In this document: positions 8,400-15,319 of the stretch, one piece after another
Position numbering within the stretch: the stretch's first letter is position 1
Layout: every line of letters begins with the position of its first letter
Assembly (NCBI GenBank): GCA_963734395.1
Contig: CAVTGY010000007.1
Location: forward strand, 744,001 to 808,000
DNA from: Bog-756 sp963734395
GTDB taxonomy: Bacteria; Actinomycetota; Acidimicrobiia; Acidimicrobiales; RAAP-2
Direction: 5' to 3'
DNA length: 64,000 nucleotides
Position numbers and translations under genes: made by a program
The notes under the pieces: model-generated
What the model was told of the DNA's origin: nothing
The model's database searches: none
The model's input: only the letters and a program-made list of their open reading frames with translations

Positions 8400-8747
8400 C
8401 TCGCCCGATGACAGTCCCTCAATCATCCGTGGCCCGCGAGGTCAGGGTCGCCAGCATCATGAGCTGGATTGCCGTACGACAGGTATTCGATGGCATCTGG
8501 TAATGATCGGCCGAATCGCCAGATGGCTTTAAGACTCCAACCTGCCACTTGAGAGGTGCTCAGAAGTCAGGATCCATGACCGCTCAGCCGAGTTGTTCAC
8601 ATGCCCACATCTGCCGGTAGGCCACGGTCGATGACCGCCACACTCCCGGTGACGCTCCTATTACTTGTCAAGCCCATTTGGGAGGTTCGGTGTGGAAACA
8701 GCGGGCAGAACAGTGATGAGTCACTCGACGTCGAGGACAAGCTCTTA
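8400..8747. other. Intergenic stretch before IS110 copy B
   Basis: No convincing gene or RNA is seen. It contains the promoter region for the membrane-protein gene on the minus strand. Confidence 0.35.
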
Positions 8748-9905
8748 TTAGGCCGCGCGTTTCGAAGAATCGGTGTCCCGAGCTGTGGGTCGGCGAGTCA
8801 CTGGAGAGTCAGTCCATGGGGACGACAGATCTGGGGTGAGCCAGACCCACAGCCGAGGACTTAGCCGCGGGGCAAGTGGCGGGCGGTAGACCTCGCGGGC
8901 GACGTAGCGCTTCAGGATGCGGATGACCTCGGGCTTGGTGCGCCCTTCCTTCACCCGTCGTTCGAAATAGGCCGTGGTGTCGGGATCGTGGGCGATTCGG
9001 ACCATCACGATGCGCCACAGGGCACTGTTGGCCTGACGGTCACCGCCCCGGTCCAACCGGTGGCGGGTCACTTTTCCCGAAGACGCCTGCAGTGGGGAGA
9101 CACCGCAGAGGTGGGCCCAGGCGGCCTCCGAGCGGAGTCGCTCCGGGTTGTCGCCGGCGGTCACCAAGAGTGCAGCGGCGGTATCCGGACCCACCCCGAA
9201 CAGAGCGAGCAGGTCGGGTGCGGCGGCGGCCACGAGGGGGTCGATCATCTCGTCGAGCTCGGTGATCTCGCGGTCCAGTGCTTGGATCCGGTGAGCCAAC
9301 GAGGAAAGCGACGCCTTGGTGGCCGCAGTCACCGGATCGGTGGACTTGGTCGGCCGGAACTTCGCCCCTTCGGCGACCAGTGCGGGGACACTCAGTCCTT
9401 TCATGCGGCATCGGAGCTGGTCGGGAGCCGTAATGCCCAGATGACGCACCTGGGTGAGGGCCTTGACTTGGGCTTGTCGGGCAGAGCGCTTGGCCACCAC
9501 CAGGACCCGGATGGCCTCGACGGCACCGTCGCGGGACTTTGCCTGGCCCTGGGCCCGACCCGACAGAGCGGCCCGGGCCGCCTCAATGGCGTCGAGGGGA
9601 TCGGACTTTCCCTGGCGACGGCGTGCCTGTCGGTTGGGCCGATTCACCTCCACCACCTCGACACGCCGTCGGCGCAGGAACCGGGCCAGTCCCGACCCGT
9701 AGGAACCGGTCCCTTCCACACCCACCTTTCCGACTTCGCCGAATCCCTCGAGCCAGCCGAGCAGAGCTTTGTAACCGGCCGGGGTCGGCTCGAAGGGTTG
9801 GGATCCAAGCAGACCTCCCAATGGGTCGAGCGCGGCGGCAACATGGACGTCCAGGTGAGTGTCGACGCCACCGGTCACGGTGCGCACAGGTTCTACGATG
9901 GTCAT
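8748..9905 (-). CDS. IS110-family transposase (copy B)
   Basis: This 385-residue DEDD transposase starts at ATG 9905 after GGAAGGAAGGGA. Catalytic residues are visible: Asp15 (GGVDTH), Glu64 (VGVEGTGSYG), Asp102 and Asp105 (KSDPLDA). The C-terminal domain has AAWAHLCGVSPLQASSGK and RHRLDRGGDRQAN. Compared with copy A the reading frame does not stop after REVYR. It continues about 30 residues beyond the shared element sequence into flanking DNA, so the last part of the protein is probably not native. Confidence 0.93.
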   Translation of the reverse strand: MTIVEPVRTVTGGVDTHLDVHVAAALDPLGGLLGSQPFEPTPAGYKALLGWLEGFGEVGKVGVEGTGSYGSGLARFLRRRRVEVVEVNRPNRQARRRQGKSDPLDAIEAARAALSGRAQGQAKSRDGAVEAIRVLVVAKRSARQAQVKALTQVRHLGITAPDQLRCRMKGLSVPALVAEGAKFRPTKSTDPVTAATKASLSSLAHRIQALDREITELDEMIDPLVAAAAPDLLALFGVGPDTAAALLVTAGDNPERLRSEAAWAHLCGVSPLQASSGKVTRHRLDRGGDRQANSALWRIVMVRIAHDPDTTAYFERRVKEGRTKPEVIRILKRYVAREVYRPPLAPRLSPRLWVWLTPDLSSPWTDSPVTRRPTARDTDSSKRAA

Positions 9906-10110
9906 GCCATCCCTTCCTTCCTTAGCGGTTGAGGGGTGGCACGGCCGTCCCCGATCGGAGTGACGGGCGGTCCGGCCTGTTGTCGCAGGTCGGTCCATCA
10001 CCCCCTCTGGGACGGGACGTGCCGTATTCGTGCTGTTGCTGGAAGAGCCCGGCCGACGACATCTGAAGATGTCTCATAACTTCAAGTCAGGCCGAATCTC
10101 CCAGCGCTTC
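8835..10110 (-). mobile_element. IS110-family insertion sequence, copy B (ends approximate)
   Basis: Similarity to copy A runs from about GAGCCAGACCCA (8838) to about AAGTCAGG (10090). The transposase is intact, and its non-coding upstream region is conserved with copy A. Both copies lie in the same orientation about 1.2 kb apart. Confidence 0.7.
9906..10105 (-). ncRNA. Candidate IS110 bridge RNA region, copy B
   Basis: This is the conserved upstream non-coding end of copy B. Hairpins are CCTG/CAGG (9976-9979 / 9986-9989) and GACATCT/AGATGTC (10058-10064 / 10067-10073). Both sit at the same relative positions as different but equally paired sequences in copy A. The strictly conserved segment CCATCACCCCCTCTGG separates them. 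Between 10106 and 10320 no gene is seen. Confidence 0.5.
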
Positions 10111-10320
10111 CGAACCTATTGGAGACCAACACCAACGCGGTGGACCCTCCAGGACGACAAGAACATCATCACTGTTCTGGGGCATCCGGGGAGCAATGGA
10201 GCGGCAACGCGTTATTGGGGCAGTCTGCGACTTCTGGCGTGTCCTCGGCAGGAGAGCTGGATCGGCACTTCCTCGTCCGGTCCACGCATGAACTTCGGTC
10301 CGATCCCCGCCGACCAACCT

Positions 10321-11667
10321 TCATCCCGCCACCGCAAACAGATGCCACTCGCCCGGGACCCCCTTTAGTTCGTGCTCTCCCCGGTCCTCAAACTCGATGC
10401 CAGACCCGGCCACCAAATCCTTCACGGTTGACGAAACCACAACCTCTCGGGCACCTGCGATGGCAGACACTCGCTGCCCGAGGTGAACGGCGATCCCGCC
10501 AATGTCGGCGCCTCGGCGTTCGATCTCTCCGGTGTGCAGCCCGGCTCGGATATCAAGCCCGAGTCGGGCGCCTCCTTCCCGAATGGCAAGCGCAGCCTTG
10601 ATTGCCCGGGCGGGGCCGTCGAAGGTCGCTAGGAAGCCATCCCCGGTGGCTTTGATTTCTTGACCTGCGAAGCGTGTCAGCTGTCGGCGAACCATGGCGT
10701 CGTGTGCGTTCAACAGCTCTCCCCAAGATCGGTCCCCCGAACGCGCGGCCAACGCAGTCGATTCCACAATGTCGGTGAACAGAACCGTGGCCAGGACCCG
10801 GTCGTCGTCGGGCTCGATCCGCTCTCCGATCAGGAACTCCTGGATCTCACCCAGCACTGCCTCGGCATCTTGCTCCCAGGGATAGTGGTCGGTGCCTTCC
10901 AGCTCCACGAGTCGCGCACCGGAAATCTTTGCCGCGGCATAGCGACCGTAGTTGACGTTGACCCAGGTCTCGTCGATGCGGTGCAAGACCAACGTGGGGA
11001 CCCGGATAGTTGCCAACACGGGACGGATGTCGATCTCGGTGTTGATGTTGAGCAGGGCGACGGCCATGGCAGGGCTGCAAGCTGCTCGGAAGTAACGCCC
11101 GTACCACTCCATGGCCGTTTGGTTCCCGGTCAAGCTGGGGGTGACGAACTCGACTCCGCTTCCGTATGGAGTTCCCCAAGTCTCGGCCATGGTTTCCTTC
11201 ACCAGATCCCAGACTTCCCATGACCATGCCCAAGGACATTCATCATCGGCCACACCGACGATGAATGGGCTGAACATGACTAACGCCGAGGTGCGTTCCG
11301 GGTAGGTTGCAGCAAAGACGGCACACGTAGCTGCGCCCTCTGAGCCTCCGAACAACGCTGCCTGCTCAATACCGGCAGCGTCCATGACCGCCCGAATGTC
11401 ATCCGTTCGGTCCTCCATCGTCGGCACACCCACTATCGGGTCCGAAGAGCCGGTGCCGCGCTTGTCGAACAGCACCAGGCGGCAGAACGAGGACAGGCGT
11501 TCATAGAACCGGGCAATGGTCGGGTTGCTCCAGGAGAACTCAGCGTGGGAGCACCAACTGTTGGCGAAGACAACGTCAAATGGACCCTCACCGAACACTT
11601 CGTATGCGACGTGGACTCCGTCGCGAGTCTTGGCGTAGCGAGTTTCGGGTACCTCGGACACCGCCAC
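10321..11667 (-). CDS. Alpha/beta hydrolase fused to class III adenylate/guanylate cyclase
   Basis: The product is 448 residues. Residues 1-285 are an alpha/beta hydrolase with the nucleophile elbow GGSEGA (Ser about 109), LFDKRGTGSSD and a late catalytic His in LEGTDHYPW. Residues about 290-448 are a class III nucleotidyl cyclase domain: VLATVLFTDIVEST supplies the first metal Asp, then EIKATGDGFLATFDGP and LGLDIRAGLHTGEIERRGADIGG. This hydrolase-cyclase architecture is frequent in mycobacteria and other actinobacteria. It would couple ligand or ester binding to cAMP production in the cytosol. The GTG at 11667 has no strong ribosome site. Confidence 0.9.
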   Translation of the reverse strand: MAVSEVPETRYAKTRDGVHVAYEVFGEGPFDVVFANSWCSHAEFSWSNPTIARFYERLSSFCRLVLFDKRGTGSSDPIVGVPTMEDRTDDIRAVMDAAGIEQAALFGGSEGAATCAVFAATYPERTSALVMFSPFIVGVADDECPWAWSWEVWDLVKETMAETWGTPYGSGVEFVTPSLTGNQTAMEWYGRYFRAACSPAMAVALLNINTEIDIRPVLATIRVPTLVLHRIDETWVNVNYGRYAAAKISGARLVELEGTDHYPWEQDAEAVLGEIQEFLIGERIEPDDDRVLATVLFTDIVESTALAARSGDRSWGELLNAHDAMVRRQLTRFAGQEIKATGDGFLATFDGPARAIKAALAIREGGARLGLDIRAGLHTGEIERRGADIGGIAVHLGQRVSAIAGAREVVVSSTVKDLVAGSGIEFEDRGEHELKGVPGEWHLFAVAG

Positions 11668-11974
11668 AGTCTGTCAACGATCGCCATTCGGTGCTCGATT
11701 AGACATTGCGCCCAAAACCGCTTCTCCGAAGAGCCGCAGGGCGGCATTCGCGAGCATTGGGTCGATTTGACCGAGGAAACGTCGTGCGTCGGTAATACGC
11801 ACCTTCAGCGACGCCCACCGAGGTGTCCCACTTTGACGGCGGAATATCCAAGTGGGGCATGACCTCGAAGTGCCGATGAGTGACAGTTCGCGATCGGCAA
11901 GCACCCGTCCGTCGATAGCGCCGCCCGTAGGGCGGCTAGTCGAGCCTTAGGTCCAGCGATCAGATGTTCGCCGC
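11668..11974. other. Intergenic stretch upstream of the hydrolase-cyclase gene
   Basis: A 76-codon minus-strand frame (11674-11904) ends 7 bp before the hydrolase-cyclase start and reads plausibly (ANAALRLFGEAVLGAM). It has no recognisable family or ribosome site, so I do not call it a gene. Confidence 0.3.
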
Positions 11975-12199
11975 TCAGGCAGCCGGTGGCGGCTCAATGG
12001 AGTGCTCCGGACAGTGGACTTCGCCGCGGACCATGATCCAACCTTCCAGCGCTTCGGCTCGTTGTTCGCGGCTCGTTCTCGGGTCGAGGCCAACTGTGTA
12101 ATTGCACTCCTCAGTCTCACAGCGGAGAACATGCAGGCCGGTGAACGTTCGCGTGCCGTCATGCCCCATGTAGTGACACTCGGCACGACAGCAGCACAT
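11975..12199 (-). CDS. Small Cys/His-rich protein, probable zinc ribbon
   Basis: This 74-residue protein has Cys and His residues spaced as in a zinc ribbon: CCCRAECHYMGHDG, then LRCETEECNYTVG, and a C-terminal VHCPEHS. The middle (REQRAEALEGWIMV) is a predicted helix. Similar small proteins occur in actinobacteria, but no function is known. A stop codon lies three codons upstream of ATG 12199, which fixes the start; the ribosome site is weak. Confidence 0.5.
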   Translation of the reverse strand: MCCCRAECHYMGHDGTRTFTGLHVLRCETEECNYTVGLDPRTSREQRAEALEGWIMVRGEVHCPEHSIEPPPAA

Positions 12200-12363
12200 C
12201 TTGAGTTAGGCGCCCGATAGCTCCTTAGACCAGGGAAAACGACAGTTTGTGAGGCGACGACGATGGGTCCCGCTGGTCGATCATGGTTTGGTGCTTCCCG
12301 TTGCGATGGCGGAGTCTCCCCTGGGACTTGATCCACACGCACGAATGTGCCGGTGGAGGGCAT

Positions 12364-12828
12364 TCAATAAGCGTTCCCGTCCGGGTCGACGTGGGAACCT
12401 TCTCGCTTGCCGTAGTCCTCGTCCACGGGGCCAGTGAGCTCGATTCCTGCCTTGCGCCATTCCTCTGCTAGCTGGGCAGCGTCATCGCAATGGATATAGA
12501 GCTTGCCGGGGGCCGACTTACCCTCCAGAGTGAGGGTGGATGGTCAGGTCTCGATCGCGGTGGGCGAAGGCGTAGGTCTGGTCTCGTCATGGTGGCTGAT
12601 TTCGAATCCCATTTTTGCGTAGTGGTCCGTGGCCCGAGGAACGTCGGTCACCGTGAAGATCGGCTCAAATCCCACAGGCATCCACCCGCCGCCGTCCCCC
12701 ATGATCTGCCTATCCCGCTTCCGGTTCAACCAATCGAGACAGTCGTAACAGACCCGTATCTCTTTGTGATCGTGGAGCTGGACAGTTTCACGCGTCTCGC
12801 CGCAGCATGAGCAGGTGGTAGTTGCCAT
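12364..12828 (-). pseudogene. Zinc-ribbon plus VOC (glyoxalase-like) protein, two frameshifts
   Basis: The N-terminus is intact: CSCCGETRETV and VCYDCLDWLNRKRD form a CxxC...CxxC ribbon, followed by a VOC strand GFEPIFTVTDVPRATDHYAKMGF. After HHDET the frame shifts (about 12570). A second shift near 12540 restores the original frame, which then encodes GKLYIHCDDAAQLAEEW and ends HVDPDGNAY at 12364. Restored, it is about 154 residues. VOC proteins of this sort are metal-dependent dioxygenase or resistance-type proteins. Two nearby compensating indels suggest sequence error as much as decay. Confidence 0.65.
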
Positions 12829-13000
12829 GCCTTCAAGCGTAGCTAAGTGGGGTGGCCCCGCCCCGAGGACCCATCAGCTTGGGTGATCAGTCAGCGCTAC
12901 CGAGGCCGGGGGTGTGATCCACAAGCCGATCCGTAGCCGGGACCAATGGATGTCCGAAGCGTTCAATCTTGGCCAAGGACGGTTGGCTACCGTTACCATC

Positions 13001-13402
13001 ATGAATCTGCGTCCCGCCTTGATCGAACTGGTCGTCTCCGACATGGCAGCCACCCTCGCGTTCTACCGCCAGTTAGGCCTGGATATACCCAAGACGGCCG
13101 ATGCTGAGCCCCACGTGGACGTCGAACTCGCCGGAGGGATGCGACTGGCCTGGGATACCGAGGACATCATTCGGTCCTTCGATCCAGGGTGGTCACCCCC
13201 CATGGAAGGCGGGCACCGAGCCAATCTCGCTTTCGCCTGTGGGAGCCCGGCTGAGGTCGACGCCGCCTGGACCGAACTCACTGAAGCCGGCTACGAGGGC
13301 CACCTCGAGCCGTGGGATGCGTTCTGGGGTATGCGCTATGCCGTTGTCCACGACCCCGACGGCCGGCCGGTCGACCTGTTCGCTCCGCTGCCCTCCGCGT
13401 AG
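13001..13402 (+). CDS. VOC family protein (glyoxalase/bleomycin-resistance fold)
   Basis: The product is 133 residues if started at the ATG 13001 (MNLRPALIELVVSDM); a longer frame from 12914 adds 29 residues with no homologous look. The typical VOC layout is seen: a first beta-alpha-beta unit ending FYRQLGLDIP, AHRANLAF-like central strands (GGHRANLAFACGSPAEVDAAW), and a C-terminal MRYAVVHDPDGRPVDLFAPL. It is single-domain and probably dimeric. Its 3' end overlaps the convergent AraC gene by 67 bp. Confidence 0.82.
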   Translation: MNLRPALIELVVSDMAATLAFYRQLGLDIPKTADAEPHVDVELAGGMRLAWDTEDIIRSFDPGWSPPMEGGHRANLAFACGSPAEVDAAWTELTEAGYEGHLEPWDAFWGMRYAVVHDPDGRPVDLFAPLPSA

Positions 13403-14115
13403 GAATTGGCAAGCAATCCTCGGGGCGTCGTGCCGGCCAAGGCACGCACCTCCCGGGAGAGGTGCGCCTGGTCGGCATACCCGCCAGCGGCTGCCACTTG
13501 GGCCAGAGGCACACCGCAGCGGACTTCTTCGAGCGCCCGCTGGAACCGCATTATCCGAGACAAATGCCTCGGTCCATAACCGAAGGCCGGGAGGCATCGT
13601 CGGTGTAGTTGGCGGGGGCTGATGCATAGCCGTTCGGCCATCACGGCGATTGGCGTCCCCGCCGTTGCCATGGCCAGGACACGCGGTCCGAGCGGATCCT
13701 GATCGCAGCGAGCAGCGCGCTTGACCACCCACGCTTCCAACACCGCGGCAGGGTCTGCCTCGACCCGCTCGGTCAGCACCCGGACCTGGCGACCAGACCA
13801 CAGCTCGTCGAGGTTCGCCGTCCGATCCAGCAACTCATCCGCCGGTACACCCAGCAGCGTCGGGCCTAGCCCACCCGAGAAGCGAAGTGCGACATAGGTG
13901 GTACCTGCCAGACCCCGGTGCCAACGAGCGGCCGTGTCCGGGCCGGCGACGAACAGACGGTTGCCGTCCCACAGCAGGTCCAAGCAACCGTCCGGCATGA
14001 TGGGTGTGCCCACGGGGGCGCTGTCGAGCTTGCGCTTCCAAAGCACGGCGCCAACTACGGGCGTGGCTCGCTCCTGATACTTCACCGTGCGATCGTATCG
14101 CCAGAGGGTCACCAT
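13336..14115 (-). CDS. AraC family transcriptional regulator
   Basis: This 259-residue regulator has an N-terminal sensor of the DUF6597 type (GTPIMPDGCLDLLWDGNRLFVAGPD) and two C-terminal helix-turn-helix motifs: IAVMAERLCISPRQLHRRC and LAQVAAAGGYADQAHLSREV, followed by ALAGTTPRGLL. I prefer ATG 14115; the longer frame would begin at TTG 14151. It probably controls neighbouring detoxification genes such as the overlapping VOC gene or the divergent flavodoxin-like gene 64 bp away, whose promoter it shares. Confidence 0.88.
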   Translation of the reverse strand: MVTLWRYDRTVKYQERATPVVGAVLWKRKLDSAPVGTPIMPDGCLDLLWDGNRLFVAGPDTAARWHRGLAGTTYVALRFSGGLGPTLLGVPADELLDRTANLDELWSGRQVRVLTERVEADPAAVLEAWVVKRAARCDQDPLGPRVLAMATAGTPIAVMAERLCISPRQLHRRCLPAFGYGPRHLSRIMRFQRALEEVRCGVPLAQVAAAGGYADQAHLSREVRALAGTTPRGLLANSYAEGSGANRSTGRPSGSWTTA

Positions 14116-14179
14116 TCCCTTATGACGATCCGTCAACGGAAATGAGGCCAAAACTGCAGAATCTAACTATGGTCACGAA

Positions 14180-14911
14180 ATGACCGATGCGAGTTTGGAC
14201 TTTGCAAGCCTGAATGCACTCTTCATCAACACGACCTTGACCCGATCACCAGGAGTGAGTCACACCCAGCGTCTGGTCGACGTGAGCGCGGCCATCATGG
14301 CCAAGCAGGGGGTCGCCGTCGAGCAGTTCCGCTCCGTCGACCATCCGATTGCCACAGGCGTGTTTCCGGATATGCGGGAGCACGGATGGTCGGAAGATGC
14401 ATGGCCGGATCTGTTCGAACACGTGCAAGCGGCCAATATCTTGGTCATCGCAGGGCCGATCTGGTTGGGTGACAACAGCAGCGAGACCAAAAAGATCATT
14501 GAACGGCTGTATGCCCATTCGGGCGAGCTGAACGACAAGGGTCAGTGGCTTTATTACGGCAAAGTTGGAGGTTGCCTGATTACGGGCAACGAGGACGGCA
14601 TCAAACATTGTGCTTCCAACGTGCTGTACAGCCTTCAACACATCGGCTACTCAGTGGCACCCCAGTCGGACGCCGGGTGGATCGGTGAGGCGGGGCCTGG
14701 CCCCAGCTACGGCGATGTTCTGGAGGATGGCACGCGTGTTGGCGTGAACAATGAGTTCACCAACCGCAACACGACATTCATGACGTGGAACTTGCTTCAC
14801 CTAGCCAGGATGCTGAAGTCAGCCGGCGGGTTCCCGGCATACGGCAACCAGCGAAGCGAATGGGACGCGGGAGCGCGCTTCGATTTCCAGAACCCCGAAT
14901 ACAGGTCGTGA
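14180..14911 (+). CDS. Flavodoxin-like / NADPH-dependent FMN reductase family protein
   Basis: This 243-residue protein has a flavodoxin fold: ALFINTTLTRSPGVSHTQRL gives the phosphate-binding loop, NILVIAGPIWLGDNSSETK is the second loop that holds the flavin, and KVGGCLITGNEDGIKHCASN the third. It is cytosolic and probably an NAD(P)H:quinone or azo-type reductase using FMN. The start is an ATG with no strong ribosome site. It is divergent from the AraC gene, which may regulate it. Confidence 0.85.
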   Translation: MTDASLDFASLNALFINTTLTRSPGVSHTQRLVDVSAAIMAKQGVAVEQFRSVDHPIATGVFPDMREHGWSEDAWPDLFEHVQAANILVIAGPIWLGDNSSETKKIIERLYAHSGELNDKGQWLYYGKVGGCLITGNEDGIKHCASNVLYSLQHIGYSVAPQSDAGWIGEAGPGPSYGDVLEDGTRVGVNNEFTNRNTTFMTWNLLHLARMLKSAGGFPAYGNQRSEWDAGARFDFQNPEYRS

Positions 14912-15284
14912 GATTCCGAGCTTTCCTAACGAACTCTAGTTGGCGACGGGTATTCGATCGCTTGCCAGACTGTTCGTAATTCGCTGCGACTTCGGCCTTG
15001 CACCGGTCAGATGAAATAGCCGCCCGTAGGTGGATCCCCATAAAGGAGCCGGACAGACCAGCGTTGGCCGACCTCACAGAGAGGCGAGGTATCGATCTGG
15101 GCGCTCGAAACCTATACGAGATCTAGGGTGTTCGTCCCCAAGACGGTACCGCCTCTCGCTCCTGATCGAGGAAGCAGTCGGCAGCAAACGCTCCAACCCC
15201 TCCCGGTGCGGCTGAAAATGCTTGACCTCTTGTCCGGCGCTTGAAATAGTGGGCGTTCCGTCTGGCATGGATGCCAATTGGGCA
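14912..15284. other. Intergenic stretch upstream of the S53 peptidase
   Basis: No gene is seen. It presumably holds the peptidase promoter; a hairpin covering the ribosome site begins at 15285. Confidence 0.35.
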
Positions 15285-15312
15285 GACCTCCTGCTCACGG
15301 AGACAGGAGGTC
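15285..15312 (+). promoter_or_regulatory. Perfect 9-bp hairpin sequestering the S53 peptidase ribosome site
   Basis: GACCTCCTG (15285-15293) and CAGGAGGTC (15304-15312) are perfect complements separated by ten bases. The right arm contains the AGGAGGT ribosome site of the ATG at 15320, nine bases away. In the mRNA this stem would hide the ribosome site completely. It is a candidate RNA thermometer or other translational switch. Confidence 0.6.
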
Positions 15313-15319
15313 GGGGCAC

